NCBI RefSeq assembly: GCF_013408305.1
Contig: NZ_JACBZS010000001.1
Span: 3,100,001-3,164,000 of the forward strand
Direction: 5' to 3'
Length of the DNA stretch: 64,000 nucleotides
DNA from: Naumannella cuiyingiana
GTDB lineage: Bacteria; Actinomycetota; Actinomycetes; Propionibacteriales; Propionibacteriaceae
Part shown: piece after piece, positions 10,045-19,161 of the stretch
Numbering within the stretch: the first letter of the stretch is position 1
Layout: each line of letters begins with the position of its first letter
Translations under genes and position numbers: made by a program
Notes under the pieces: generated by a model
What the model was told of the DNA's origin: nothing
Database searches by the model: none
What the model saw: the letters and a program-made list of their open reading frames with translations, nothing else

Positions 10045-11013
10045 TCAGGCCGTGACCGGCACCCGGCCGGCGCGGCGGGTCCGCAGCCCCGCCAGGCGGC
10101 CCTGCAGGTAGCCGAATCCGGCCGCGGCGACCGCGACGACGATCGCCGCCGCGCCAGGCAGATTGGCCCCGCCGAGCTCGCGGGCCACGGCGCGTGGCAG
10201 CACCCGGCGGACATAGCCACGTTCGGTCTCCAGCGCGTCGTCCGCGCCGACCAGACCCGCAACCGCCGCCTTGGACAGGCCCTCGCTGCGGCAGCGCGAG
10301 GCGAGATAGCGCCAGCTCAGGCGATCCGCGCTGACGTGGTGGTCGACGGCCGCGGCCGGGTCGAAGAGGATCACCGCGCCGGGGCGCGACCGGCGTACCC
10401 GGATGCACAGCTCGGTCTCCTCGCAGCCGAGCGGCAGCGTACCGACCCGGCCGAGGTTCTCGGCGAATCCGCCCGAACCGGCCAGCGCGTCGCGCCGGAA
10501 GGACATGTTGCAGCCCATCAGGTTGCGCACGGGACCGGCACCGGCGGCCTGGCCGGTGAAGCTGCACCCGACCACCCAGTCGAGCTCGCCGCGGGCCGGG
10601 CCCGCGGGCAGGCTCGGCGGGCGGGTGCGGCCCGCCGGCCAGACCGGAGCGGCGGACCCGCCGACAGCGATGATCGTGGGGTCGGCGTACGGCGCGAGCA
10701 GGGCGGCCAGCCAGCCGGGCCGCGGGCGGGCATCGTCATCGAGGAAGATCACCACCTCGCCTCGCGCCAGCCGCCAGCCCGTGTTGCGGGCACCCGACAG
10801 GCCGCGGGGGCCGGTGTTCGGCTCGACCCGCACGCCGGTCCCGGCGAACGCGACCCGCACCCGCTCCAGCAGCACATCGTTGTGATCGATGATCACGACG
10901 ACATCGGCCTGGGCGTCCCGGGCCTGCTCCGCCGCCTCGCCGATCGCGGCGGTCAGCTCGGCCCAGCGGCGTTGGGTGTAGGCACAGACGACGACCGTGG
11001 CGCGCGGGCTCAC
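10045..11013 (-). CDS. Glycosyltransferase family 2
   Basis: A 322-residue GT-A fold transferase. It begins ATVVVCAYTQRRW, followed by the nucleotide-binding region, FLDDDARP (DxD-type metal site), GCNMSFRRDAL and a CEETELCIRV segment that places the catalytic base. A hydrophobic stretch near the C-terminus suggests membrane association. It probably adds a sugar to a lipid-linked surface glycan. The GTG start overlaps the stop of the upstream gene (GTGA), so it is the last gene of a translationally coupled minus-strand group. Sugar and acceptor are unknown. Confidence 0.85.
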   Translation of the reverse strand: MSPRATVVVCAYTQRRWAELTAAIGEAAEQARDAQADVVVIIDHNDVLLERVRVAFAGTGVRVEPNTGPRGLSGARNTGWRLARGEVVIFLDDDARPRPGWLAALLAPYADPTIIAVGGSAAPVWPAGRTRPPSLPAGPARGELDWVVGCSFTGQAAGAGPVRNLMGCNMSFRRDALAGSGGFAENLGRVGTLPLGCEETELCIRVRRSRPGAVILFDPAAAVDHHVSADRLSWRYLASRCRSEGLSKAAVAGLVGADDALETERGYVRRVLPRAVARELGGANLPGAAAIVVAVAAAGFGYLQGRLAGLRTRRAGRVPVTA

Positions 11014-11834
11014 GCGGCGCGATCGCCTGCGGGCACGCTGTGCAGGCGCGCTCGCCGCTGCCGGGGCGGCCCCGCCGGGCTCGGCGCGCGACGCCCGAAG
11101 GCCCGCCGCCACTCGGTGATCAAGGTACGCCCCACGCGCAACCCGTCGCTGATCGCGTTGAGGTTGCTCACCCCGAACATCCGCGGCAGCTCGAAGCTGG
11201 GCACCTCGTGCACGACGAGTTCGCTGGTGGCGACGCGGCAGTTGATCACCGTCTCGATCTCGAAGCCGTCGCCCCACTGCATCGACCGGTCACCGCCGGC
11301 CTCGGGCTCGGGGGAGGGAAGGTCGAGCTCGACCACCACATCGCGCCAGAAGGCGTTGTAGCCGTAGCACAGATCGGTGAACCGGGCGCGGAACATCGTG
11401 TTCATGATCAGGGTGAGCGCGCGGTTGCCGATGCTGCGCAGGCCGGTGATGTCGGAGGACCCGCCGCCGGTGACATAGCGGCTGCCCTTGGCGAAATCGG
11501 CGCCGTTCTGCAGGGCCGCCACGAAGCGGTTGATCTCGGTCGGGTCGGCCGAGCCGTCGGCGTCGAACATCACGATGATGTCGCCCGTCGCGGCCGCGAA
11601 GCCGCAGGCGAGCGCATTGCCCTTGCCCCGCCGGGTCTGCCGCAGGGCCTTGATCTCCGGCATGGCCTCGCGCGCGGCCTCGAGGGTTCCGTCCTCGGAA
11701 TGGCCGTCGACCAGGATCACCTCGTCGGCCCACGCCAACTGCGGCAGGATGCGTCGCAGGTTCTTCGCCTCGTTGAGTGCCGGAATCACGATCGTGATCG
11801 TCGGCGCGGCGGGGCGATGCTTCGGATAGGTCAC
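11010..11834 (-). CDS. Glycosyltransferase family 2, dolichyl-phosphate-mannose-synthase-like
   Basis: A 274-residue GT2 protein: ITIVIPALNEAKN at the N-terminus, DEVILVDGHSEDGT, MFDADGSADPTEI (metal-binding Asp pair) and GSRYVTGGGSSD. The pattern matches polyprenyl-phosphate glycosyltransferases that load a hexose onto the lipid carrier. No C-terminal membrane domain is seen. The GTG start is chosen because GGGGGACA lies about 6 nt upstream on the minus strand. The longer in-frame N-terminus is low-complexity (Asp/Gln-rich from repeated TCTGGT-like DNA) and unlike any GT2. Upstream is about 180 bp without a gene. Confidence 0.85.
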   Translation of the reverse strand: MTYPKHRPAAPTITIVIPALNEAKNLRRILPQLAWADEVILVDGHSEDGTLEAAREAMPEIKALRQTRRGKGNALACGFAAATGDIIVMFDADGSADPTEINRFVAALQNGADFAKGSRYVTGGGSSDITGLRSIGNRALTLIMNTMFRARFTDLCYGYNAFWRDVVVELDLPSPEPEAGGDRSMQWGDGFEIETVINCRVATSELVVHEVPSFELPRMFGVSNLNAISDGLRVGRTLITEWRRAFGRRAPSPAGPPRQRRARLHSVPAGDRAA

Positions 11835-12014
11835 TTTGTCCCCCGAGTGGTTCCGATTCTGGTGAATCTGGTCTCGTTGATCTGATCTGGTCTGGTCAAC
11901 TTGATCGCGATCGGGGAGGAAGCGTTGCCAACACAGGGAAATGTGCGGCGGTGTGATGTGATCCCCCGATCGCCGGGCAGCCATTGCCCGATCACTTCCG
12001 CTTCGGCAAGCATG

Positions 12015-13370
12015 CTACCCCACGATCCCCATGCCTTGGCCAATCGTGGGGGGCCGGGTCGTCTCCCGGCGGGTGATTCCCGGGTCGCAGCGGTTGCGCC
12101 AGCGCGACAGCAGATAGCTCGCCGGGCCGCTCAACAGGCCGAGCATCTCGACCCGGCGCAGCCTGGTCATCAGCCCGGGGGAGATCGGCGCGGGACGGCG
12201 GGCTCCCACGCTCTCGTCGGCCTCGCGCAGCGCGGCGTTCCGGCGCCAGGGGATGATCAGGCCGGCCAGGTGCCGCAACCCGGGAAGCGCCACCGGCGCC
12301 GCGTGGCGCGCCAGCCGCGGGTGGAGCGCGACCTTGGTCAGCCAGGCACCCAGCCCGCGGCCGTAGCCGGTGACCTGGGAGCGCAGGGCAGACAGCTCGG
12401 CGCGGTGCCGGTGCCAGACCACGGACGACGGCTCGACCGCGACGGCATAGCCGGCGGCGAGGGCGGTGAGGAAGACGTCCAGGTCCTCCCCGCCCTTGGT
12501 CGGCGTGCCCGGACCGAGCCGGACATCGGAGCCGCCGATCGTTTCCCACGTCTCGCGCCGCACGGCCATGTTCGCGCCGGTGCCGTAGCGGCCGACCTCG
12601 AACGGGAAGAGCCCGCGCGGGGAGGGCGGGTCGGCCAGCCGGTAGGTGACCGGCGTGAGGTTCGACGCCCAGGTGACCCGCTCGTCGAACCACGCCTGGG
12701 CCGGGGTGGCCAGCTCGCCGGTGGGGACCATGCCGCAGACCACGCCGATGTCGGCGCCGCGGGAGAACCCGGCGGCCAGTTGGCGCAGCCACCAGCGATC
12801 GGCGACCACATCGTCGTCGGTGAACGCGAGGTGATCGCCGCGGGCCGCGGCGACCCCGGCATTGCGGGCCCGCGAGGCTCCCGGGCGCGGCTCACGGACC
12901 AGGCGAACCCGCTCGTCGTCCACGGCGCGCACCACCTCGGCGGTCGCATCGGTCGCCGAGCCGTTGTCGACCACGATCAGTTCGAAGTCCGGGTAGTCGG
13001 TCTCCAGCACCGAGCGCACGGCATCGGCCAGTGGGCCCGGCCGGTCGCGGGTGGGGATGATCACGCTGAAGAACGGCAATGCGGTCCCGATCGGGCCGCG
13101 CAGGGACTGGCGTTCGGGCAGGGCGCTCGCGCGGCGCCACAGCTCGTCGGCGTCGACGGCCCCGTCGACCACGGGAGCCGTGACGAATCCGACGGCGGTC
13201 TGTCCGTCGCGCACCAGGAACCGTGCGTTGCGATAGCCGGACCCGTCGCGCAGCGGGAGTTTGCCATGTCGGACCGGTGGCGCGCTGCGGTCATAACTGC
13301 CGATCCAGCTCGCCTCCGGCCACACGGGCGCGCCGATCCGCATCGGCGGTTCCAGAGCCGTGTCGGTCAT
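12015..13370 (-). CDS. Glycosyltransferase family 2 with N-terminal extension
   Basis: A 451-residue protein. The first 120 residues are a poorly recognisable domain. A GT2 domain follows from about 125: FFSVIIPTRDRPGPL, ELIVVDNGSATD, RNAGVAAARGDHLAFTDDD (DDD metal site) and GGEDLDVFL. The C-terminal part carries hydrophobic stretches. The architecture resembles large cell-wall or antigen glycosyltransferases of actinobacteria. Its ATG overlaps the upstream stop (ATGA), coupling it to the sugar-nucleotidyltransferase. A 9-bp inverted repeat (12018-12051) covers its last codons but lacks a T-tract. Confidence 0.83.
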   Translation of the reverse strand: MTDTALEPPMRIGAPVWPEASWIGSYDRSAPPVRHGKLPLRDGSGYRNARFLVRDGQTAVGFVTAPVVDGAVDADELWRRASALPERQSLRGPIGTALPFFSVIIPTRDRPGPLADAVRSVLETDYPDFELIVVDNGSATDATAEVVRAVDDERVRLVREPRPGASRARNAGVAAARGDHLAFTDDDVVADRWWLRQLAAGFSRGADIGVVCGMVPTGELATPAQAWFDERVTWASNLTPVTYRLADPPSPRGLFPFEVGRYGTGANMAVRRETWETIGGSDVRLGPGTPTKGGEDLDVFLTALAAGYAVAVEPSSVVWHRHRAELSALRSQVTGYGRGLGAWLTKVALHPRLARHAAPVALPGLRHLAGLIIPWRRNAALREADESVGARRPAPISPGLMTRLRRVEMLGLLSGPASYLLSRWRNRCDPGITRRETTRPPTIGQGMGIVG

Positions 13371-14191
13371 CGATCTCCTGTCACAGCGGGTGATTCGGCG
13401 CCCCGGTCCCAGATCGCCCACGGACGTTGCCCGGTGGTCCACATCCGGTCGAGTTCGGCGCGCTCCTTGAACGTGTCGGCGGCCTTCCAGAATCCGTCGT
13501 AGGGCTGGGCCAGTGCGCGGCCCTGGGTCGCCAGTCGGGCATAGGCGTCGCCGATCAGGTCCTCGCCCGGGCCGAGATGGTCGAACACCTCCTGGCGCAG
13601 GATGATCATGCCGCCATTGACCCGCATCGGCATCGTCGCCACCGGCGTGATCTTGGTGACCCGGTGCTTCTCGTCGACCTCGAGCACGTGGAAGGTGTCC
13701 TGCGGTGGCACCGACATCACCGAGGCCACGGCCTGTCCGTCGTCGACGAAGGAGTCGATCATGCTCGGCAGATCGGCATCGGTCAGCACGTCGGCGTAGT
13801 TGGCGAGGAAGATCTCGTCGTCGCCGAGCAGCGGGCGTACCCGTCGCAACCGTTCCCCGATCGAACTGGTCAGACCCGTGTCGACGAAGTTGATCGTCCA
13901 GTCGGACATCTCGTCATCGAGCAACTCGACCTTCCCGCCGCGCAGCGCGAAGTCGTTGTGCGCGGTCGGTGCATGGTTGAGGAAGTAGTCCTTGATCATC
14001 TGCGCGCCGTAGCCGAGGCACAAGATGAACTCCTTGTGCCCGAAGTGGGCGAAATAGCGCATGACGTGCCACAGCAACGGATACGGCCCGACGAGTTGCA
14101 TCGGTTTCGGGACGTCGTCGGTCGCGCTGCCGCGCATCCGCATCCCGTAACCGCCACAGAACAGCACGACCTTCAGTCCGTGACTCCTCAT
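13367..14191 (-). CDS. Sugar-1-phosphate nucleotidyltransferase (RfbF-like cytidylyltransferase)
   Basis: A 274-residue nucleotidyltransferase with the N-terminal loop [10 protein letters not shown] and VPKPM, then [38 protein letters not shown] and a C-terminal GFWKAADT. Order and spacing follow glucose-1-phosphate cytidylyltransferases (RfbF), which make CDP-glucose for 3,6-dideoxy and branched sugars. Another NDP-sugar product is possible. The ATG is preceded by GGGGGGA on the minus strand. The gene is coupled to the downstream glycosyltransferase and lies 31 bp from the C-methyltransferase gene. Confidence 0.82.
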   Translation of the reverse strand: MRSHGLKVVLFCGGYGMRMRGSATDDVPKPMQLVGPYPLLWHVMRYFAHFGHKEFILCLGYGAQMIKDYFLNHAPTAHNDFALRGGKVELLDDEMSDWTINFVDTGLTSSIGERLRRVRPLLGDDEIFLANYADVLTDADLPSMIDSFVDDGQAVASVMSVPPQDTFHVLEVDEKHRVTKITPVATMPMRVNGGMIILRQEVFDHLGPGEDLIGDAYARLATQGRALAQPYDGFWKAADTFKERAELDRMWTTGQRPWAIWDRGAESPAVTGDR

Positions 14192-14222
14192 GATTCCCCC
14201 CAAACTCCAGGCAACTACGCGG

Positions 14223-15515
14223 TCAGCGCTCTGCCGGCGAAGCGCCGAGCCCGGTCGGCAGGGGCGTCGGTGCCCCGGTCGCCGGATCGACGATCTGCAA
14301 CGTGGGCTGGGCGAAGACCAGCCGCCCGCCCCACTCGGCGATGCCTGCCAGTTGGTGGGTGATCTCCTCGCGCAGATTCCACGGCAGCACCACGACCAGA
14401 TCCGGTCGGTCTGCATACAACTGCTCCACCGGCCGGATCGGGATCCGGGTGCCGGGCGTGAACCGCCCGTGCTTGTAGGGATTGCGATCGACCAGGTAGG
14501 GCAGCAGGTCGGGCCGGATGCCGCAGAAGTTCAGCAAGGTCTGGCCCTTGCCCGGCGCGCCGTAGCCGGCCACCTTCAGGCCCGCGTCGGCCGCGTCGAT
14601 CAGCAGGCGGACCAGGTCGCGCCGGATCCGCGACACCCGCGGGGCGAGGCCGGCGTACCCGTCGACGCGGTCGAGCCCCGCCGCGCGCTCGGCGTCGGCG
14701 ACTGCGCCCACCCGGGGCGACGGCGTCGGTGCGTGTTCGGCCGGGGCGGCCCAGAAGCGGATCGATCCGCCGTGGGTCGGGATCAGCTCGACATCGACCA
14801 GGCTGAGATCGGCGGCGGTGAGGGCGCCCCGCGCGGCGAGCACCGTCCAGTACTGGAAGTGCTCGTGGTAGACGGTGTCGAACTGGGCATCGGCGACGAG
14901 GTTAAGGGCGTGGTGCACCTCGATGCTGATCCGCCCGTCGTCGGCCACCAGGGTGCGCAATGCGCGGGTGAACCCCGCCACGTCGGGGATGTGCGCCCAG
15001 ACATTGTTGGCGACGACCAGATCGGCCGGACCGTGCTGCTCCCGCACCCGGCGTGCCAGCGGTTCGGTGAGGAAGTCGTTGACGACGGGTACGCCGCGGC
15101 GCACCGCCTCCGCGGAGACATTGGTGCTCGGCTCGATGCCCAGACAGGGGATCTTGCGGTCGAGCACGTGCTGCAACAGATAGCCGTCGTTCGCGGCGAC
15201 CTCGACCACCAGGCTGTCGCCGTCGAGCCCCAGGCGATCGGTCGCGTCCGCGACGAAACGCCGCGCGTGATCGACCCAACTGGTCGAGAAGGAGGAGAAG
15301 TACGCGTACTCGGTGAAGGTGTCCTCCGGCGTGATCAGCGCGGGGATCTGCAGCAGCAGGCAGCGCCGACACAGCCGCACGTGCAACGGATAGGTCTGCT
15401 CCGCGGCATCCAGCTCCGCCGCGGTCAGGAATCGTTCGCACGGTGGCGTCGCGCCCAGATCGAGCACGCTGACAAGTTCGTCGGCACGACAAAGCCGACA
15501 GGTATCCCCCGACAC
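14223..15515 (-). CDS. NDP-sugar C-methyltransferase (zinc-binding, SAM-dependent)
   Basis: A 430-residue, three-part enzyme. The N-terminal zinc domain has CRLC (residues about 6-9) and a later CRRC pair. The central SAM domain has [12 protein letters not shown] and the active-site motif YHEHFQYW. The C-terminal alpha/beta domain has [14 protein letters not shown] and a final PWNLREEI. This is the layout of TylCIII/NovU/TcaB9-type sugar 3-C-methyltransferases that act on 4-keto-deoxysugar nucleotides, with the catalytic Glu-His pair intact. It should create a branched sugar for the surface glycan. The GTG start is chosen just before the zinc motif. The gene is divergent from rplS. Confidence 0.85.
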   Translation of the reverse strand: MSGDTCRLCRADELVSVLDLGATPPCERFLTAAELDAAEQTYPLHVRLCRRCLLLQIPALITPEDTFTEYAYFSSFSTSWVDHARRFVADATDRLGLDGDSLVVEVAANDGYLLQHVLDRKIPCLGIEPSTNVSAEAVRRGVPVVNDFLTEPLARRVREQHGPADLVVANNVWAHIPDVAGFTRALRTLVADDGRISIEVHHALNLVADAQFDTVYHEHFQYWTVLAARGALTAADLSLVDVELIPTHGGSIRFWAAPAEHAPTPSPRVGAVADAERAAGLDRVDGYAGLAPRVSRIRRDLVRLLIDAADAGLKVAGYGAPGKGQTLLNFCGIRPDLLPYLVDRNPYKHGRFTPGTRIPIRPVEQLYADRPDLVVVLPWNLREEITHQLAGIAEWGGRLVFAQPTLQIVDPATGAPTPLPTGLGASPAER

Positions 15516-15578
15516 ATCCGGCAACCTACCACCGCCGACCCGGATCGGGACATTCGCGGCGACAGGGCCCCGCGCGGA

Positions 15579-15609
15579 TTGGTCAGCGCGGCGAGCGGTG
15601 TGGCAGACT
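15579..15609 (+). promoter_or_regulatory. Probable rplS promoter
   Basis: TTGGTC (15579-15584) and CAGACT (15604-15609) share sequence with the rpsP promoter; the spacing is 19 bp. A 113-nt leader follows before the rplS ATG. It includes the partly self-complementary stretch around 15655-15715, a possible autoregulatory leader. Confidence 0.4.
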
Positions 15610-15722
15610 TGACGGCTGCTGCCCGCGGTCTCGGCTCCTGCCACAGGGGGAACGCCCGAGTGCGCGGGCAGACGACTGCTCACCCAGCACCTGGTGACCT
15701 GTGGCACCGGCGAGGACAACCC

Positions 15723-16073
15723 ATGAACAAGCTCATCGAGGCCGCCACCCAGCCTGCCGTGCGGGAGGACATCCCCGAGTTCCGGGCCGGCGATTCCGTG
15801 CGCGTGCACGTCAAGGTCGTCGAGGGCAACCGCTCCCGCGTCCAGGTCTTCGCGGGCGTCGTGATCGCCAAGAACGGCGGCGGCATCTCCGAGACCTTCA
15901 CCGTCCGCAAGGTCAGCTTCGGCGTCGGCGTGGAGCGTACCTTCCCGCTGCACAGCCCCATCATCGACAAGATCGAGGTCGAGCGTCGCGGCGATGTGCG
16001 CCGCGCGAAGCTCTACTACCTGCGCGGCCTGCGCGGCAAGGCCGCCAAGATCAAGGAGAAGCGCGACAACTGA
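15723..16073 (+). CDS. rplS: 50S ribosomal protein L19
   Basis: A 116-residue L19 ([20 protein letters not shown], then [33 protein letters not shown] and a basic tail). It sits at the subunit interface of the 50S. It is usually downstream of trmD in one operon with rpsP and rimM. Here it stands alone with its own promoter, 12.7 kb from rimM. Confidence 0.97.
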   Translation: MNKLIEAATQPAVREDIPEFRAGDSVRVHVKVVEGNRSRVQVFAGVVIAKNGGGISETFTVRKVSFGVGVERTFPLHSPIIDKIEVERRGDVRRAKLYYLRGLRGKAAKIKEKRDN

Positions 16074-16082
16074 TCGCGTCGC

Positions 16083-16706
16083 TCAGCGCACGCCGGCCAC
16101 CCGGAACTGGACACTGATCCGGGGGCCGGCGTTTCGCATCTTCGGCACCGCGTGCTCCCAGGTGCGCTGCGCCGTGCCGCCCATCACGACCACATCGCCC
16201 GAGGCCATCGGGATCTGCAGCGACCGGCCGCCGCCGCGCGGCCGCAGCGCCAGGCGCCGCACCTCGCCGAGCGAGACGATCGCGACCATCGTGTCGTGGG
16301 TGCTGCCGCGCCCGATCCGGTCACCGTGCCAGGCCACGGAGTCGCGGCCGTCGCGGTACAGGCACAGCCCGGCGGTGACGAAGTCCTCGCCGAGCTCGGG
16401 CCGGTAGTGCGCGGAGAGCTCGGCGCGCATGGCATGCAGCAGCGGGTGCGGCCACGGATCGCCGGCGCCGTGGAAGCTGAGCAGCCGCGGGGTGTCGACG
16501 ACGCGGTCATACATCTGCCGCCGCTCGCCGCGCCATGGCGTGTCGGCGAGCAGTCGCTCCATCAGCAGGTCGGGTCGCAGCACCCAGCCCGGTCGGACGT
16601 CCAGCCAGGCGCCGCGGGTCAACTCGCGGCGGCTGAGGCCGTCGGCGTAGCGACCGGTGCCGGGCTCGTCGTGGTCGACGGCGTCGAAGAGGGTGACCTG
16701 GCTCAT
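16083..16706 (-). CDS. AlkB-family 2-oxoglutarate/Fe(II)-dependent dioxygenase
   Basis: A 207-residue protein with the iron ligands HxD in WHGDRIGRG (about residues 123-128) and the distal His in WEHAVPK (about 185). The 2-oxoglutarate-binding Arg is in RISVQF. LCLYRDGRDSVAWHGD is typical of AlkB homologues that oxidatively demethylate alkylated DNA or RNA bases. It is transcribed against the rplS-lepB block from a leaderless promoter. Its place between rplS and lepB, which are adjacent in many actinobacteria, suggests a later insertion. Confidence 0.88.
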   Translation of the reverse strand: MSQVTLFDAVDHDEPGTGRYADGLSRRELTRGAWLDVRPGWVLRPDLLMERLLADTPWRGERRQMYDRVVDTPRLLSFHGAGDPWPHPLLHAMRAELSAHYRPELGEDFVTAGLCLYRDGRDSVAWHGDRIGRGSTHDTMVAIVSLGEVRRLALRPRGGGRSLQIPMASGDVVVMGGTAQRTWEHAVPKMRNAGPRISVQFRVAGVR

Positions 16707-16712
16707 GCGTGC

Positions 16713-16718
16713 AGCGTA
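16713..16718 (-). promoter_or_regulatory. -10 element of the alkB-like gene (leaderless)
   Basis: On the minus strand TACGCT lies 6 nt before the ATG, identical in sequence and spacing to the map promoter. Confidence 0.5.
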
Positions 16719-16779
16719 CCCGCTGATTCGAACTGATGTGCGAACCCGGCGCGCCGCGCGTGGTGTCGCCCGGGCGGGC

Positions 16780-16785
16780 TAGGCT
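16780..16785 (+). promoter_or_regulatory. -10 element upstream of lepB
   Basis: TAGGCT, the commonest -10 variant in the window. It lies 9 nt before a GTG at 16795 and 72 nt before the GTG at 16858 that has the better ribosome binding site. Confidence 0.45.
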
Positions 16786-16857
16786 GGCTCCTCGGTGGCG
16801 CCCACGCGGTGCCTGCCACGCGTGCGAGCGGCGCGCGGAGCGACGGAAGGGCAGTTG

Positions 16858-17664
16858 GTGGGCGAAGCGGTGGACTCCGGTCAGGACGCGACCGTCGGAG
16901 ACAACGTTCGGCGACGCGAGAAGCGCTCGCCCGGTCGCTCGTTCGCCCGCTTCGTCCGCGAGTTGGTGATCGTCATCGTCGGCGCGCTGGTGCTGTCCGG
17001 GCTGTTGCGCGCGTTCGTGGCCCAACCATTCCTGATCCCGTCGCAGTCGATGGAGAACACGCTGCAGGTCGATGACCGGGTCGTCGTGCAGAAGATCACG
17101 CCCTTCCAGCGCGGCGACATCGTCGTCTTCAAGGACCCGGGCGGCTGGCTGCCGGCGACCCAGGAAGCCGCGGAGCGCGGGCCCGTCGGCAAGGCTCTCG
17201 AGTTCTTCGGGATCCTGCCCGACACCAGCGACGATCATCTGATCAAGCGCGTGATCGGCGTCGCCGGCGACACCGTCGCCTGCTGCGATCCCGACGGGCG
17301 GGTGACCGTCAACGGCAAGGCGCTGGAGGAGCGGGCATACCTGTATTCCTCCGGCGGTGAAACCGTGGACCCCGCGCGCGTCCCCTTCGAGGCCGTGGTG
17401 CCGGCCGGGCACATCTTCGTGATGGGCGACCACCGCAATTTCAGCGCGGATTCTCGCTGCCACATGGATCAGGAGGGTCCCGAGGGCTATCCCGGTTCGG
17501 CCGCGTTCGTCCCGGTCGACAACGTGGTCGGGACGGCCTGGCTGATCGTGGCGCCGTTCGACCGCTGGCGGACCTTCAGCACGCCGACGACCTTCGCCGG
17601 CGTACCCCCGCCCGGGCCGGCGCCCGCCCGGGGCACCATCTCGCCGGAGGGGGCGGGTTGCTGA
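16858..17664 (+). CDS. lepB: Signal peptidase I
   Basis: A 268-residue membrane serine protease that cleaves signal peptides of Sec/Tat substrates. After a charged N-terminus comes one membrane helix (VIVIVGALVLSGLL). Then come box B with the nucleophile Ser in IPSQSMENT (about residue 64), box D with the general-base Lys in LIKRVIGVAGD (about 130) and box E GDHRNFSADS. GTG 16858 is preferred because GGAAGGG ends 6 nt upstream. A GTG at 16795 near the -10 box is the alternative and would add 21 residues. It is followed at once by rnhB. Confidence 0.93.
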   Translation: MGEAVDSGQDATVGDNVRRREKRSPGRSFARFVRELVIVIVGALVLSGLLRAFVAQPFLIPSQSMENTLQVDDRVVVQKITPFQRGDIVVFKDPGGWLPATQEAAERGPVGKALEFFGILPDTSDDHLIKRVIGVAGDTVACCDPDGRVTVNGKALEERAYLYSSGGETVDPARVPFEAVVPAGHIFVMGDHRNFSADSRCHMDQEGPEGYPGSAAFVPVDNVVGTAWLIVAPFDRWRTFSTPTTFAGVPPPGPAPARGTISPEGAGC

Positions 17665-17665
17665 G

Positions 17666-18376
17666 ATGACGGCGAGCGACCGCAGGGGTACGCAGCGGCC
17701 CTGGCTGGTCCGGCGCGACAGCGGCATCTACGGCTACGAGCGTGCGCTGGCCCGGGCCGGCCTGGCGCCCGTCGCGGGCGCCGACGAGGCAGGCAGGGGC
17801 GCGTGCGCGGGGCCCCTGGTGGCCGCCGCGGTGATCTTGGCCCCGACCCGGGCCGGGCAGATCACCGGTCTGCGGGACTCCAAGCTGATGACCCCCGCGG
17901 CGCGCGAGCGCGCCTTCGACGAGATCCGTCGCAATGCGCTCGCGTATGCCGTTGTGGCCGTCGAGTCGACCGAGTGCGACCGCCTCGGCATGCATGTCGC
18001 GAACGTCCAGGCGCTGCGCCGGGCGCTGCACCGGCTGGACGCGGCCCCGCGCTTCGTGCTCACCGACGGGTTCGGTGTCGACGGTCTCGGGGTGCCGGGT
18101 CTGGCGATGTGGAAGGGCGATCGGGTGGCCGCCTGCGTCGCCGCCGCATCCGTGCTCGCCAAGGTCACCCGCGACCGGCGGATGGCCGAGCTCGCCGTGG
18201 CGTACCCCGACTTCGGCTTCGAGGTGCACAAGGGCTACTGCACGGCCGAGCACCAGGCGGCGCTGGACGAGCACGGGCCGTGCCCGGAGCACCGTCGCCG
18301 CTTCGACAACGTGGTGACGGCCGAGCGCGCACACGCCGGGCGTCGTTCGGCCGCGACCGCGGGCAGGCGGGGCTAG
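17666..18376 (+). CDS. rnhB: Ribonuclease HII
   Basis: A 236-residue RNase HII that nicks RNA-DNA hybrids and misincorporated ribonucleotides. It has GADEAGRGACAGPL with the first acidic pair (about residues 39-40), LRDSKLM, the third Asp in VLTDGFG and the fourth in VTRDRRM. About 30 extra N-terminal residues and a basic C-terminal tail flank the core. It starts 1 bp after the lepB stop, so the two are cotranscribed as in most actinobacteria. Confidence 0.95.
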   Translation: MTASDRRGTQRPWLVRRDSGIYGYERALARAGLAPVAGADEAGRGACAGPLVAAAVILAPTRAGQITGLRDSKLMTPAARERAFDEIRRNALAYAVVAVESTECDRLGMHVANVQALRRALHRLDAAPRFVLTDGFGVDGLGVPGLAMWKGDRVAACVAAASVLAKVTRDRRMAELAVAYPDFGFEVHKGYCTAEHQAALDEHGPCPEHRRRFDNVVTAERAHAGRRSAATAGRRG

Positions 18377-18379
18377 AGT
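18374..18379 (+). promoter_or_regulatory. -10-like element upstream of the DUF2469 gene
   Basis: TAGAGT, overlapping the rnhB stop codon and 9 nt before the next ATG. It fits the leaderless-type pattern and could supplement read-through from rnhB. Confidence 0.35.
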
Positions 18380-18388
18380 GGCGGTGAG

Positions 18389-18703
18389 ATGAGCACCGAG
18401 GATCTTGACGCCTACGAGAGCGAACTGGAGCTGCAGCTCTACCGCGAGTACCGCGATGTGGTGCGGCTGTTCAAGTACGCGGTGGAGACCGAGCGCCGCT
18501 TCTACCTGTGCAACGCCATCGATCTGAAGGTACGCACCGAGGGCGGCGACGTGTACTACGAGGTGTCGCTCGGCGATGCCTGGGTCTGGGACGTCTATCG
18601 GCCGGCCCGCTTCATCAAGAGCGCGAAGGTGCTGACCTTCCGCGATGTGTCGATCGAGGAGATCGTGCACTCCGATCTCGAGGTCCCCGGCTCCGAGAGC
18701 TGA
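18389..18703 (+). CDS. DUF2469 family protein
   Basis: A 104-residue cytosolic protein, strongly acidic at the start, with ELELQLYREYRDVV, FKYAVETERRFYLCN and AWVWDVYRPARFI. It belongs to a family confined to actinobacteria and almost always located between rnhB and yraN. The function is unknown. Length and sequence are typical. It begins 12 bp after rnhB. Confidence 0.92.
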   Translation: MSTEDLDAYESELELQLYREYRDVVRLFKYAVETERRFYLCNAIDLKVRTEGGDVYYEVSLGDAWVWDVYRPARFIKSAKVLTFRDVSIEEIVHSDLEVPGSES

Positions 18704-18705
18704 GT

Positions 18706-18742
18706 CCGTCCACAGGGCACCCGATCCGCCCGGTTGTCCACA
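18706..18742 (+). promoter_or_regulatory. Two DnaA-box-like 9-mers between the DUF2469 gene and yraN
   Basis: TTGTCCACA (18734-18742) equals the form of DnaA box favoured in high-GC actinobacteria. CCGTCCACA (18706-18714) is a relaxed match in the same orientation, 28 bp away. There is no AT-rich unwinding region, so this is not an origin. It could be a DnaA-responsive control or titration site in the 89-bp spacer. Confidence 0.3.
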
Positions 18743-18792
18743 ATTTCGCCGACGGCTGACAATTCGCGGACCCGACCGGCCAATGGTCTGGC

Positions 18793-19161
18793 ATGGGAGT
18801 GGGGAACGCGCGGATCGCCCTCGGGCGGCATGGCGAGGATCTGGCGGCGGAGCTGTTGCAGGCGTCCGGCTTCGTCGTGCTGGAGCGCAATTGGCGCTGT
18901 GCCGCTGGTGAGGTCGACATCATCGCGCGCGATGTCGCCGCCGACGCCGTGGTGTTCTGCGAGGTCAAGGCGCGCCGGGGCCTCGGCTTCGGTGATCCGC
19001 TGGAGTCGATCACGGCAGACAAACTGCGCCGGTTGCGGCGACTGGCCGGCCACTGGCTGGCCGCCCACGATGCCGGCCCGACCCGGATCCGGCTCGACGC
19101 GATCGGCGTGCTGCTGGGCGGCCCACGACCGCGGCTGCGCCATGTGCGGGGGATCGGCTGA
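18793..19161 (+). CDS. YraN/UPF0102 family putative endonuclease
   Basis: A 122-residue protein with the nuclease-like fold of the UPF0102 family: ALGRHGEDLAAELL, then the acidic core GEVDIIARD and VFCEVKARRG, which mirrors the PD-(D/E)xK arrangement. Its cellular role is unresolved. Its stop overlaps the comM start by one base (TGATG). The yraN-comM-dprA order is conserved in actinobacteria. Confidence 0.9.
   Translation: MGVGNARIALGRHGEDLAAELLQASGFVVLERNWRCAAGEVDIIARDVAADAVVFCEVKARRGLGFGDPLESITADKLRRLRRLAGHWLAAHDAGPTRIRLDAIGVLLGGPRPRLRHVRGIG

Noticed and set aside
12018-12051. 9-bp inverted repeat CCCCACGAT/ATCGTGGGG
   Set aside because: It lies within the last codons of the glycosyltransferase with a 16-nt loop and no T-tract, so it was not called a terminator or operator.
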